A program made the position numbers and the translations under genes. Below, one piece after another: positions 1-12,300 of a stretch of 64,000 bases of DNA (position 1 is the first letter of the stretch; each line of letters opens with the position of its first letter). The DNA is from Nematostella vectensis. Its lineage: Eukaryota; Cnidaria; Anthozoa; Actiniaria; Edwardsiidae. The DNA is taken from positions 10,060,139 through 10,124,138 of the forward strand of contig NC_064039.1 in assembly GCF_932526225.1 (NCBI RefSeq). The letters run 5' to 3'. A model generated the notes under the pieces. It was not told the origin of the DNA. It did not search any database and worked only from the letters and a program-made list of their open reading frames with translations.

Positions 1-17
1 AGAATGATTAGGTGACG

Positions 18-290
18 TCACCGTACGTTGTCATCAAGCTTCACATTTCTTGCCTTCATACATTCAAAAATATGTTTCGCTAAGCGCCGATTCACGTTTT
101 CATTCCGGCTCAATCCCATAATTCTGACGAAATTATTTTCTTTGTTGGCATGGTGTCTAACATTGATACCTGCATGCGTTTTAAGGAATTCCAGTAAATT
201 ATCCCGAACATTTTTATAGGCCGGACATTCTACCGTATAACATTGTCTTTCTAGCGTTCTTCCAACATGTATCGAACCAAAAACTGACAA
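18..290 (-). pseudogene. Fragment resembling the C-terminal end of a LINE-type reverse transcriptase protein
   Basis: An open frame of about 90 codons without an ATG. The translation has a Cys-Pro-Ala-Tyr followed by a conserved Arg (VECPAYKNVRDNLL), then a stretch ending in an amphipathic KHIFECMKAR segment. This pattern of a 'CPxYxxxR' element followed by a short helical tail is common at the end of non-LTR retrotransposon polyproteins. No reverse transcriptase core is seen next to it in the window, because the element would extend out of the left edge or has decayed. It is probably a relic; the family assignment is an inference from a short motif. Confidence 0.35.
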
Positions 291-477
291 ACCCTCTTTT
301 AAAACAATTGATGCTTATGGTATCATTTCTTAGGAGAGTGGCTTTTTTTTATTTTTTATTTTTGCTTTGATGTTTTAGGACAGTTTTAGCGGAGCCAGCG
401 CGGAGCTCCATAGGTATAGAAATATGGTATAACTATGCGACTTGGTTTTTGTAGTCATCGCTCGGGTACCCGAGCCT

Positions 478-1060
478 ATTTCAAATGAGGTTGCAATACC
501 AATGTCACAAACTGCAGTGCTTCAAAGATATCAAATGAGCCAACAAATAAGCATAGATCAAAGCCTACCCATGTTTCTTTTTGTGTGTCTTTTGAATGAA
601 CCAATCAGTGTTACCACACATTGATCCTCCAATGCAATACCTTGTTTGAAATAGGTGTATAATATATATTTTCAAAAATACCCTAACCCGTTATATTTTA
701 TTATTCTTGATCTAAATAACCAATAGGTCCTCATGACAATACAATATTTTATTACTGTAGGTTGTGCATGATTTTTCATTGCCAAATTATCAATGATCAG
801 ACACAAGCATAATTTTATACATGAATACTTTTTGAATGAACCATTTTATTTTTTATGTCATTGCAATATTCATATTGTGGTGTGCACAATTTTTCATGGC
901 CAAATTATAAAGAATAGGACACGAGCCTAACTTTAGAAATGAATAATTTTGAATGAACCATTTTAATTTCCTGCGTTAATACAATATTATTTCTATTATG
1001 GCTTGCACAATTTTTCACAACCAAATTATATGTGATAAGACACCAGCCTAAATAAATGCT
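478..1060. repeat. Degenerate tandem array, unit about 118 bp, 4-5 copies
   Basis: Related blocks recur with the shared words 'ttttgaatgaacca', 'cacaatttttca', 'ccaaattat' and 'acacaagc/acacgagcc'. Clear copies run 721-840, 841-957 and 958-1060, with older, weaker copies from about 478 to 660. Units differ by many substitutions, so the array is old. No coding potential is evident. Confidence 0.6.
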
Positions 1061-2291
1061 TTTAAATTAAAAGCCATGATTTCTTAATAATTCAGAATAA
1101 CACCTTTTTTAACATCATGCATTTTTCCTACTTACGTGTATACACCACTTTCCTACTAAAAGCAATCCCATCTCAGCTTTGACTTTTTCATGTCAAATAA
1201 TGGTGCACTTGTACAATGATAATAAAAACAAGCATTCTCTAAAAGGCACCCATTTGTTAATAAAAATATTTATTGTCATTCTCGTGCTCAATTCAATTCA
1301 TTCATCCATAATAATCCTGGGTAGTCTTCCTGGGGGAGTGGAGGGAGATAAATATATCAGTTGTTATTGAATACAAAAATTCATTAATTTGATACCCCTA
1401 AAGGATAGCAGTATCAGAATAACCATTAAACACCCCCTGAGGGATAGTAGTTGGGTGAAGTTTATACTCTAAAAGATGATTATCTACACCCCATCTACTT
1501 TTTTGGAGAGTCAAACCCCAGGGGGTGGGGTCATGGCAGAAATCAGTAATGTACCCAAGACACCAGGATTTACTTGGAAATGGATATAAAATAAAACTAC
1601 CTTAGCTTCCTTATCCTTTTTTTAGGCCCTGAGCCTTGCTCAAATTTCTTTTGTCAAATTTTAAATGGTCCCTTGGTCGCGAGCATTTTTGGTGAGACAT
1701 CGACGGTACCCTGGGCCAGCAATAATGGCGCAGTTAGAACACTATGTTGAAAGATGCTATGAGCAGTTAGCTACATTTCCTTTGCCTGTGATGTTACAAA
1801 CGACGCGCAAACACTACCTTGAGGTCTTCCCTCAATATGCATCATTAGGGCAAACGATTGCGCCCTGCCCCTAAGCTACTTTTATGCACTTAATTCATGA
1901 ACAAAAGTATCATCGAGATTATGTAGGCAGACTTATCCGAAATATAATTTGTAAAATAATTACTGTTGAATAGAGTCCAAAATGTTCCCTACTCAAGTAA
2001 ATCGATCGAATATAGTAAAAATATAGTACAATACAGTACGATCGAGTAATCGAAATATTTCATTTAATAGTGACAAGGCATGCGCGTTTGGGGCTCGTCT
2101 AGGTTCTGCCTTTAAACCATTTTACGAGACATTTCGAGATAAACAGAACTAAGTGCCCACGCTATACCTGGAAGATGTAGTGTAATTGGCCCCGCCCTGT
2201 GTATCAAGAATGACTTCAATACCAATCACTTCGCAACATGATTTCGAAAACTATCCGAGCTGCAACCTATAGCTACTTTCCTAAGGCATTT
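1061..2291. other. Non-coding stretch, no gene recognised
   Basis: AT-rich DNA. A 69-codon open frame at 1665-1874 (+), containing an MAQLEHYVERCYEQL segment, has plausible amino acid composition but matches no family I recognise and has no convincing splice context. It may be a relic exon or chance. Confidence 0.4.
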
Positions 2292-2394
2292 GATTTATAA
2301 TAATTATAGATATGATTAAATTGATATAAAATTTTGATTTATAATAATTATAAATATGATTATATTGATATAAAATTTTGATTTATAATAATGA
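2292..2394. repeat. 44-bp AT-rich tandem repeat, 2.3 copies
   Basis: Two nearly identical 44-bp units (2292-2335 and 2336-2379) beginning 'gatttataataattata' are followed by a partial third copy to 2394. Confidence 0.8.
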
Positions 2395-5300
2395 TTTCTT
2401 ATCTTTGAACTGCTGGTGAATTGTGATAGAGCCTTCCTTCGAAGGTGCTCTTTCGTTAAAGGTATTCTAATTCTCATTACACGGGGCAGAAATGTGGTCA
2501 GCACTGTATTACACTTCAAAATTCTTGTCCAAAAATGACATTCAATAGTTTCAACGCGTCAAGAGTCTCACTCACCTTGTGTGCACTGCTTGAAAACGAA
2601 GGATGTTATGCCGTGAACTGATTGTTTCGCATTTATATAAAGTCAGTAAGCTAAAATTGAATTATTGGATAATCCTCCGCCTTCCTGCACATCATAGCGT
2701 CAGGCCTGTTCACGATCCATTCCACTGACGTCTAACTGAAGTATGTTTCCTGCTACTTTACGTTATCTTTACGTCTTCTCGGATAAGGACACTAAACCGG
2801 AGGTCCCGTCTCTTCAAGCTGCACTACATTAACCTGAACCGAAGGGACGTAAAAGAACCACTGGGGACGCAATAAACCCTCTGGCAGTGACCACCCCCAG
2901 TGACAGTGCTTACTTACCGAGGAATCGGTCTCCTAGTATTAGCGAAAGCTACCTATAGGAGTAATAATAAATCAAATCAAATCAAATCAATCAAATCAAA
3001 TCAAATCAAATCAAATCTATATCGAAGGGAAGTGAAGTGTGGTGGGTTTTTAGACCTGTTTACAGTTAAAAATCTATCATCTGTCTTTGGCACTCATAGA
3101 TTTTACTTCTGTTGACACTAATTTTTTCGCATTTTTCATTGTAAAAAAAAAAAGAAACAGAAAACGGAGAGATGCCTTGTTCCCTGTGTTGTGCAGGAAT
3201 GACTTTATGCTTTCCGTTTAATCGGATGAGATATTTCCTACATCCTATTGTTTTATTTGCAAGATGAGAGTTATTCCCTTTTTGCCTAACCCTCGTCGTT
3301 AGACAATGTATATAATCCTTTGCACAGCAATATAAACATATTTGAGTCGAATTAGGTATAAAATCGTATTACATGCTCCGAAAATATATTTACTATTTTT
3401 TGTGTCTGTCTTTTGCATTAGTTATGGTGTATCGTTTTATTTTGGTCTTTCAGGCACCCCCGTATTGTAGAGTATCTACGATATATTCTCTATTCATAGA
3501 ATGAATCTTTATGCAATTTTCTTCAACATCAAAATGCCACGCTACTGCCTACTGAACAAAAAATCGAGCGTGACACAAATTTAAATCTGATTCTTTTAAT
3601 TTTAGCTATGTTATTATGTCACAGCGAGCATTTATGATTAACTGCCTTCGATATAGTGCTAGAATACTTACATGGCGGAAGCTGTTGAAAAATCGTATTT
3701 TGGCTCAAAACGTTGGGTATTGTCTACAAAATCTATGATACTGATCACTCATAATGAGTAAGAGCTAAAAAAAAGGCCATATTGGCCCAAGTTGCCAAAC
3801 AATATTATACGGACCTCGCCCAAGCTAACCAGATATTTCTTCCTAGCTACAACGTACATATCATTGATAAAAACACATGAATACACTATTTTTTTATAAG
3901 AACGTCTTATTTCCTGTTTGACGTGGATGGTTCTTATATATAACGCTTATTAAGGCTGAAAATGTTCTGAAGTGGGTTCTTAAATTTTAGATTATATAAA
4001 ATATAATACCCAATGAACTATTAAAAAGAGAATATGATCAATAGTAATAATATTTGATGATTTTATTACGATCTGCATTTCAGAATGTATCACACTAATA
4101 AAGCAATATTTTGCTGCTATCTGAGCCTCGACATGTTCTTAGCTGATCGTTCTTATAAAAAAAGTTCTCATAAAAAATGTATAATAAAATAAAATAAAAT
4201 CTCTACCGGCCGGGTGTACTTGAATCAAGCCCAACAAATCTATTATATTATCTAATCTATAATATGAAGAAAACATCCTTTGGGAGTTTGGTACCGAGCA
4301 TATTTTTTCCGAATGTGACGCAGACTATAAGATATCCGGTACAACGTTCGTTTTCTTTGTGTAGAGTTGTCATATTAAAAGAGTGGCCCCGCTAACAGCA
4401 AAAAGTCGTTTCTTAGTTTCTCGTAACCACGATAAGCTCATTAAGTATTTTAGCTTGTATCAGAATTTTTTCTAGTGTTTTTTAACTCAATACTTTGATT
4501 AGATTGTACATTTACAAAGTTCGTTACGAGCGCCCGCTGTTCTGACTCGGCGTGTTTCATTATGTCGACATCCGGGGAGAAAGGTTGTGTTTTAATGCTT
4601 GTATCATTGCTTGAGGAGAAACTTGGAGATTTTTTCTTACATCTTATAATACTCGTTCAACCATTAGTCGTCTCACATATATATAACAAGCTATAAGAAT
4701 GTAACATTAAAGGAAATTAAAGGAAGTACATTTGATTGATAGGTTCCTCTGTCGATATTGCCCTTATCAATATTATGGTTTGATCTATGATTTTGAATGA
4801 AGAAGCAATATGCGCGCGCAGTCGGTGCGCAGTGACGTGTGCGTAGTAACGTAAAACTGTACATTTAATCACAAATCTTTAATAATCCACACCATGAAAG
4901 AACTTTGCATGAGGGTCAACACAATGCTTTTCATGCTGTTGCCATAGCAGCACAGCCTGATCTATACCTCATTAATATGATTAAAAGGGCTTAGTAGCAC
5001 ACTTAGATCTTGTTGCTAATTGACTTCGATAATTTGACTGGTTGTAACGGGGTAGGCTGAGATGGTTTATATCTTTCGGGAATCAATAATACAGACGCAT
5101 ACCTTTATCGGAGGCGTATGCAATAAATGGCAGAAAACTAGGTAAACATCTTGGAGTTATTTTAAGTACAGATAGATTGTCAACCTACTTGACTCTAGTG
5201 TTCCAATTTCTTGGTGTCAATTTCTCGGACTTGGTGTCTGACTGTGTTTCGACTTCATACATATCCCGTTTACCCGGAAAAGTATGAGGATTTTGCAATG

Positions 5301-5559
5301 ACACAACTCAAGGCGCCGAAGTGTTTCTAGCCTACCGCGATTTCGTCAATTGCGAATCAATTACTATCTCTCTGCAAGTAGCCAAGTGCAAAAAACTGTT
5401 TATCTCCAGCTTCTATCATCCCCACCCCCTCCTCCATCGACCAAAATTTCCCCTAGCCTATACTAGATGACTTTTTGTGAAAGCTGTATTCCAAATATCC
5501 GCGTTTCCCTTGCACGTTCTTAGGAGGTGGTTTCAATTGTCCAGGAATCGAATGCGAAG
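2395..5559. other. Non-coding AT-rich stretch with a pentanucleotide microsatellite
   Basis: No open frame with recognisable protein character. At 2969-3017 there is an (aaatc)n microsatellite with one 4-bp slip, and at about 4184-4200 a short (aaaat)n run. Nothing else stands out. Confidence 0.5.
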
Positions 5560-5905
5560 CATAGCTCATCCCCTGCCCACTGGGAACGCAAAAACGATGA
5601 CTGAAAACGGAACGGTTTGAAAACGATCTCCACAGTGGAACAGTTTTGAAAACGATATCGTTTCCGCGCCGTGGGGATGGACGAAAACGGACGAACCTTT
5701 CAAAAAAGATGGCGTGATAACTCAGGTTCAGTCCACTTGACACGCGAGTACGCATGCGCTGTAGACTTGTTATCGTTTTCGTATCGTTTCTGCGTTTTCG
5801 TGGGGACGGGTCGTATGAAATTGAAAACGCTTTGTGTGGACGCGGATCTTTTGGAAAAGGAACAAAAAGGTTGCGTTTTCAAACGATAAGTGGGGACGGG
5901 TTCTT
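5560..5905. mobile_element. Possible degenerate MITE rich in 'gaaaacg' motifs
   Basis: The segment carries many copies of 'gaaaacg' or its complement 'cgttttc' in both orientations. It starts near 'cccctgcccact' and ends near 'agtggggacggg', which are approximate reverse complements of each other. Internal 'tggggacggg' copies suggest a compound or rearranged element. Ends and target duplication are not clear. Confidence 0.35.
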
Positions 5906-5932
5906 AGGGGCTTTTTGATACGTTTAGGCCTT

Positions 5933-6166
5933 TCGTCCACACTAACAGCAAATCCGGATACTTTTGAAAACCCCGTCAGAAGTGAATCAAAATGAATCCG
6001 TATACTTTGGTCCGTAGTGTGGACGGTCGAATCCGTATCAAAATGAAAACGATGGCGTCATATCGCAGGCGCGTCTGATGCTATGAGCATGCGCATGTCA
6101 TAACAATGACGTCACGCCGTACCTTTCAGCGTTTTCTGACGTTTGAATCCGTGTTAGTGTGGACGA
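5933..6166. mobile_element. MITE with TCGTCCACACTAAC terminal inverted repeats
   Basis: The left end at 5933 reads TCGTCCACACTAACA followed by 'aatccgga'. The right end is its reverse complement (…TGTTAGTGTGGACGA at 6166) preceded by 'gaatccg'. TTAGGC occurs just outside both ends (5924-5929 and 6171-6176), a possible target duplication separated from the ends by 3-4 bp. It encodes no transposase, so it would depend on an autonomous relative. It abuts the 5' end of the LINE pseudogene. Confidence 0.7.
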
Positions 6167-6606
6167 CCCCTTAGGCACGTCTGTTATTGCGCGCGCTCGT
6201 ATTTCAATTTTTGCCCCGAAGATCGCTGATTGGTACATGCGATAAATACTGGACCCTCTTTCACGCGGCCAGAATGTCGAGCGCAATGAGAGTCCCAGGT
6301 CTGGACTGGGTCTGATCCAGGCTTGCAATGTTGTCTCCGGTATTAGCGACCATAATAGTGCAGTCCTGTCCGAGACTGTTCTCAGAAAACTATATCAGGA
6401 ACCAATACTACAATGCCAGTTTTGACGATCTCACAGATCACATCAGGTCCTTTGGGCTTGATTTTGTCGGATCCTACTCCCGGCGGTCGGCGGATGACAA
6501 CTGGAATACCATCGCCAGTTACATACAGTACAAGTTGTCCAAAGGAAAACGTCACCTCCCTTTGATTAGTCAGTCGATTAGGCGGCTAATTCGGAAACGC
6601 GACAGG

Positions 6607-6991
6607 GGCTCGTTTCTCGAAATACCTGAGAATTCTCGGGCCCGAAAACGTTTTATTTCTTCGATGTCAAACATCGTATTTTACCACAAAGATTCATGAA
6701 GGATGTTTCTCTTTATAGATTTATAGATTTTGATATTTCCCGAACTTCTCGGGCCCGAAAATCACATGTCTTTTAAGACATATTTAAAAATATTAGAAAG
6801 TTCACGGGCCTTTGCAGTCACCGGAGACTTTTCGGGTAACTTTTTGACTTCAGCAAAACTTCGAAAATAGCCCTATTGAGTGTAATCATTTGGAATACGG
6901 TTCTTCAAAAAGAAAACATGCAAAATTTGTAGCAAAAATGCAAAATAAAGTTTTCGGGCCCAAGAATTCTCGGGAGTTTCAAGAAACGGGC
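6607..6991. mobile_element. MITE inserted into the LINE pseudogene
   Basis: About 44 bp at the left end (6607-6650, ending 'gaattctcgggcccgaaaac') recur as an inverted copy at the right end (6947-6991), with a few mismatches. Shorter 'tctcgggcccgaaaa' copies lie inside. LINE-like linker sequence ends on the left (RKRDR) and resumes on the right (RGRFQF…), so the MITE came in after the LINE. No coding capacity is seen. Confidence 0.8.
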
Positions 6992-8125
6992 GCCAGGGCA
7001 GGCGCGAATCACAAGCAAAGAGGAAGATTTCAATTCTTCTGTGAACACCATAAAAGCGCACAAGGAGCACGACAGACACGTCTACAAGGTCAAGAATAGG
7101 ATTTTATTTCCGGACTCGTCTGTTTCTTGCTCCTCAAATGTAAAAAGGTCATCCGTCTTACTCGAAGCTTGTTGACTAAGTCCCTGAGAATACCAACATT
7201 TTATTTTCTGATGACCGCTTTTGTGTGTCTGACGAAGCAAAGATTGAGTCGTAGTCAGCGTAGATAGCGTCTTCCCTCGAGAGGACCTGTCCTACATCCC
7301 TGCTCCTACTGACTCGCCTTACACGGACCTTCCTTAAAACATCTTCTCCTATGCTGGTGTCCAGGAGCTCCACTGCAAAACATACAGGTCGACAAGGTGC
7401 ACGGCCCTTTTTCCTTTCCGGTCCGCATCCTCAAGGAGGCTGCCAGCGAGCTGGTCACAATATTTACCCTCATCTTCTAGTAGTCACTTAACACAGGCAA
7501 CTTTCCATCGGCCTGGAAGGACGTAACATCGCAGCAGTCTTCCAAAAATGCAACCGACCTTACCCTAAGAACTACCGGGCATTCTCACAGACCTTATTGA
7601 CTTCCAAGGTCATGGGGCATGTCATCGGCAAGAAGCTTGTCTGCCATCTTACTGGAAACAACAACGTCATTAATTTTCTCCTGCATGGGTCTCAGCTAGG
7701 TTTTCATGTACGACCTAACTGATTTTAGCCATCCATGACTAGGCCTCGATACTGAACGCCCAAAGTAAGGTAGACGCCATCTTTCTGGATTTTTCAAAGG
7801 CGTTCAACTGTGTCCCCCGTGATTCGTGGTACAGCCAAAAGTTGGCTCAGAGTTTTCGTAGTCGGGCAATGGCAGCGCGTTGCCGTGAATGGGTAATTTT
7901 CTGGCTGGTCTCTAGTAGTGTATGGCGTTCCTCTGGGCACCGTACTTGAACCAAAATTATTTTTTTTCTTCATCCACTTCTTCCGGAAGGCATCTTCCGG
8001 CAGGCATCTAGTCAAGCATCAGGCTATTTGCTGACGACAGCGTCACCTACCGCACTATCTCGTCCCCTTCAGGCCACGCCAAATCAAACAAATTTAGCCA
8101 AAAATTGTTTGGCCCATTGTTTGGG

Positions 8126-8290
8126 CCAAACATCGACAGTTCTCTTTTACCCCTCGCAAATGCTACAAAAATGTCCATCACACTGAATAGACAGTCACTG
8201 AACGCTCACCAAACATCGACGGCTCTCTTTTACCCCTCGCAAATGCTACAAAAATGTCCATCACACTGAAGAGACTCACTGAACTCTCCC
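8126..8290. repeat. 83-bp tandem duplication inside the LINE pseudogene
   Basis: Two copies start at 8126 and 8209 with 'ccaaacatcgac' and share 'ctcttttacccctcgcaaatg' (positions 8140-8160 and 8223-8243) with few mismatches. The duplication falls after the FADD motif and disrupts the reading frame further. Confidence 0.85.
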
Positions 8291-9061
8291 TATACTCTTT
8301 GTAGTTCTGTCCTTGAGGGTGTGGGCTTTTAAAAATTCCTAGGCTTGTGTATTGGTTCGACCTTTGTTGGCGCAAGCAGGCGGAAGATGTGAAAGCCAAA
8401 GCCACCAGAGTACTCAACATACTCTAGCGAAGCATTCCATTGTATTCGCCAACGGTCAAGGCGCAGGCGTACTCAAGCCTTGTTCGACCGATTTTGGAGA
8501 ACGCATCACCGGCATGGAGCCCCATGCATAGCGAGACATAAAATGCGTAATCGGGGCAACGTCTGGGTGCTCGCTTCGACTCTAATGACTACCAAAGAAA
8601 CAGTAGTGTGATCGTTAGAGAATCGTTGTGTAGAATATTCCAAGACATGTCTATGTTATGTAACATGAACAATCAGTCCCGGCGGAACATCTCCAGACAA
8701 AATCTCGTTACGCTACTAGGAGCGCAATACGCTGCATTACAAACTGAAATGCCCACAAGTTTCTTTCTTCGTGCGCTCCGTGCCTGTGTGGAACGCAATA
8801 CTATAGGCTGTTTTCAACCAGTCCAATCTTTCTAACCCTTTCTGCCATCAGCGTCGTTGCCGTGCGTCTTCGATCATTCATTATCCTCTATAATAACCTT
8901 TTATTTCATTTTTTTATCCATGCTATTTACTCTATGGTATGTTATTGTTATCCAACGCACGCACCAGCATTCCATCCTCATTGGCGATAACCTTGCTATA
9001 TGCAATTAACTCATTTAAAGATAGATTGCGTAACTCTTGAACTGAAAAGTGTGGTCTCTCA

Positions 9062-9357
9062 CAGGCGCGTACCCAGGATTCGGGGGGAGCGCAGTCATGG
9101 ATATCATATGAAAAAGCATAGTATTTGGAGATTCCTTAATAAGAAATTACCCACATTTGGGGGGGGGGGGTATTGCGCGCGCACCCTGCGCACCCCCCTG
9201 CGCACCCCCCATGCGTACCCCCCTGCGCACCCCCCTGCGTACCCCCCTGCGCACCCCCCTGCGTACCCCCTTGCGCACCCCCCTGCGTACCCCCCTGCGC
9301 ACCCCCCTGCGTACCCCCCTGCGCACCCCCCTGCGTACCCCCCTGCGTACGCGCCTG
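9062..9357. mobile_element. hAT-like MITE with an internal 12-bp minisatellite
   Basis: The left end CAGGCGCGTACCCAGG (9062) is matched by an inverted copy at the right end, which ends …GTACGCGCCTG (9357). Ends starting CAG followed by a GGNGCG-rich segment are typical of hAT-superfamily MITEs. I see no clear 8-bp target duplication. The interior is a G run (about 9160-9170) and then a tandem array. Confidence 0.65.
9181..9350. repeat. 12-bp minisatellite, about 14 units alternating as 24-bp pairs
   Basis: Units read cccccctgcgca and cccccctgcgta in near-regular alternation. The period is a multiple of 3, so all six frames stay open and give Pro-, Ala-, Gly- or Arg-rich translations. These are a consequence of the repeat and should not be read as genes. 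Confidence 0.9.
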
Positions 9358-12300
9358 TGTCAGATCCTTTCCTGAAATCCGTTATCGAGATATAAGCATA
9401 GTATTGGCCATTTTCCATTTTCTAAAATACAATGCAGGAGATAGATAAGCGCATGCGCAGTTGATTTGCCTGATAGAGCAAACTGCAAACATTGCCAAAA
9501 AAAGAGAAAGAAAACGTTAATCTTTATTTAAAAAGATTAGCTTTTTGCTGAAAACTATGTTTTCGTGGTTTCTTGTTTTATTTTCCTTTTAGGGTGCGCA
9601 ACGGTTTGTTTTTGTGTGCACACCTCTTTTATACGTGCGAGCGATTGCTTTTGCAGGCGTCACGATTCATCAATCTTTTTTTTTAACATTTCCCAAACCG
9701 TTTATATGTTGAAATTTCTTTAAAGTATCAGTCAGGGAATACTACAATCTATATTTAGGCAGCCATTCTAAAAAAGTCTATGGACACTAGCGTTTTAGTT
9801 TAACAAAGGTATCCCACGTGCTGCAGACCGGTTTAAAGACCTTGAGGATCTGGCAGAAGTTCGGACTGTTATGCTACAACAACTTAAAGCCATGCTATCT
9901 CCGCACTCTTTGATGGCTTTTCAGGCTTTGATGCCTGGCCACCCAGGGTGATTCCACGCTGATCAACGTCAGCATGCTATTCGCCCCTTACAATATATTT
10001 ATTAGTTTTTTCAACGCTTGATACGGTGGCGAAAAACTGCTGTCGTTTTTTCCATGTACGCACAAGTGGTTAATATTCGTGAGGTTTACTTTATGTAATA
10101 ATTTCACTTTTGGTTTCTCTTCCCTTCTTTTATTCTATTCTATGTTTCCCAGTGCTTGTTTTTGATGCCATATATTCTTATGGATCCCAGTACCTGAACT
10201 AAACTTGGCATATTCCTTTTTCCAATGGCATAATTGTGACTTTTTTGTATTAATTAAGTTCACACCGCGCGCATTCATCCTGTTTTTGTAGATCCCTCGC
10301 TAGATTTTGTCGCAACAGTGGGAGCACGCTGCGAAGAGACCTGAATTAATGCATTTAGGGGATGGCTTAATTGATAAAGGGCTGACTTTTAAGCACGGGG
10401 CTGAGTTTAAGTACTTCGTTCAACAAATTAAATTTAAAGCCACTCATAGAAATCACACGCTTGATAAAATTACAACTACGACACGTCTTCTCGAGCACGC
10501 CATTAAAACAATCAAATCCAACACGCTATTACCTTGAAAATACTTGAATTTGTGACATTTTGTGATGGTTGCAAGCCACTCCCACATAATAATTGATATC
10601 GATTTCATAATTGATCCCGAAACACCTGTTCTAATGATTTTTTGGAGGAGGGGTCAGATCAGTATAATACGAGAGAAAACAGAGGATGTGGATTTGATTT
10701 GAAATCGGAGAGACAGATTTCTCTCTCTAATATTTAACTCTTCGAAGGAATTTGCAAAGGAGGCTACAAAGTATGTTTTCTGATGCTTTCAATTGAGAAA
10801 TGAAAAATAGAAGGGGGACTGCTGCTGAAGTCTATATATTATTCACTTTTATTCAGCCAATGTACTATTTATTGTATACCATGAAGTGAAATAATTATCA
10901 CTAAAGAAATTTGATTTTCCGTCAAAACTGTTATCTTATTAGTACTGTCTGTCTGGATTATAAAATATATAATTTCTTATCTATCACTTGTTGACGACTA
11001 ACAATGTAGTTTTAAAAAATTCTTTTTTATCTTTCAAGTAATTAAACTCAATTACATCAACCAACATCAGAAACTCAAGTATTTGCGCATGCGCAATTCG
11101 ATGGGGCTCAAGGTTTTATTTTTGTGGTAAATTTTATATGTATTTTTTAGAAATGTTAATTACTAAGGCAAAACTTAATTCTTGAGATTTTGTCGAGGTA
11201 TTCACAATTGAGCAGCATGCATGTCAGTGCTTAGATCAAGGTTTTTGCATCATTTCTCCGATTTTTAAGTATTAGCCAGAGGGTAGAAACTGATTGAGAT
11301 TGTTCTACTGTAGTGATCACAATAACATGATATCTCGCGAGCAAAGTAAACACATTTCCAAAGCGTTCTATTTTCTTTCAAACCCGTACGTGTAAACACA
11401 TGGCCGTCAAAACTAACATAACGCGATCATCGCCGGCAAAAAAAAAAAAAAAAAAACGGCTATGCGGTATAGGCAAACCAAAACAAAATATTTTATGTTT
11501 GAGATGAGTGTTGACACGGTATTTAAGTTAATAGCTGTGCGCCGGCGAATTGGAATAGGAAATGCCCTCGGTACAGTTTGCCTAATCATACGGTTCGATA
11601 GTTGGTAACAGCCAATAGTGATGGAGATAGAACACAAACAGCCCCTAATAGTATGCAGTCGATAAGGTCTTTCCTTGTGTGGAAATGAGCGCCCCCCCAT
11701 GCACCTGTTTACAAGTAAAAGGGAATTGTGTGGTTTGCGCTGCATCAGTCAAGGCTATGCAATCCGGGCAGTGCGCGCGCTCAGTGTTGCTTTTCGAACA
11801 TAAACAAGGAACATGTTGGAGATTGGTATTCATATAAGAACCGAACTGAAGAATTCGATTCCGATTCTAAGGTAAATGCATGTTTTAATTTATTCCTAAT
11901 CTGAAAGCCTTGCTCAAAACGATGGTGATAATATTTTTTTTGAATTTTATTTCTTTGAATGCACAATTGTACGGTTTTGTAAATGAAAACAGAAAAGGAA
12001 GATTTCACTTTGAATTGTCCTTTTTTTGGCAAATCAGGGAAAGGTATATTCAAATGCGAATATCTCTTCAATTGTTTTGTTACTCAGTTCATTGAGACAA
12101 AACGCAAATTGAGCTAATGTACTCAAGCGAGTGCGGTTTTGTGATAATTTGCTGTTTTGAGAACTGTTCACGTGCGACGCTTGATTCTCACAAACGACTA
12201 CAAATTTTCTTTTTTTCAATTGATTCTGCGCATTTTATGCTATTAACACGTACTTGTTAGGAAAAAGACCCGTCCATTATTCGGCAGGGCAGATGCACTC

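Larger units (their letters stand above)
6240..8880 (+). pseudogene. Dead CR1/L2-like non-LTR retrotransposon (LINE), 5'-truncated, interrupted by a MITE
   Basis: Conserved LINE blocks appear in order on the + strand but in shifting frames with stops. The end of the APE-type endonuclease is marked by GISDH at 6339-6353. The linker before the reverse transcriptase, with an 'irklirkRdr'-like segment, is open at 6328-6606. RT begins around 7400 with an LKEAASELV-like segment, then a degraded NYRPIS block at 7566-7600 and palm motif A LDFSKAFNCVPRD at about 7785-7823. A GVPxGTVLEPKLFF block (normally GVPQGSVLGPLLF) lies at 7925-7965, and the catalytic FADD is at 8027-8038. The C-terminal LVRPILENASPAW element is at 8463-8525 and an SFFLRALRACVERN-like tail at about 8755-8800. 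Stops and frameshifts between blocks mean it cannot be functional. The CR1/L2 grouping rests on the lack of RNase H and this C-terminal motif and is an inference. Confidence 0.85.

Noticed and set aside
9104-9448. Overlapping Pro/Arg/Gly-rich open frames on both strands
   Set aside because: They result from a 12-bp repeat unit whose length is a multiple of three.
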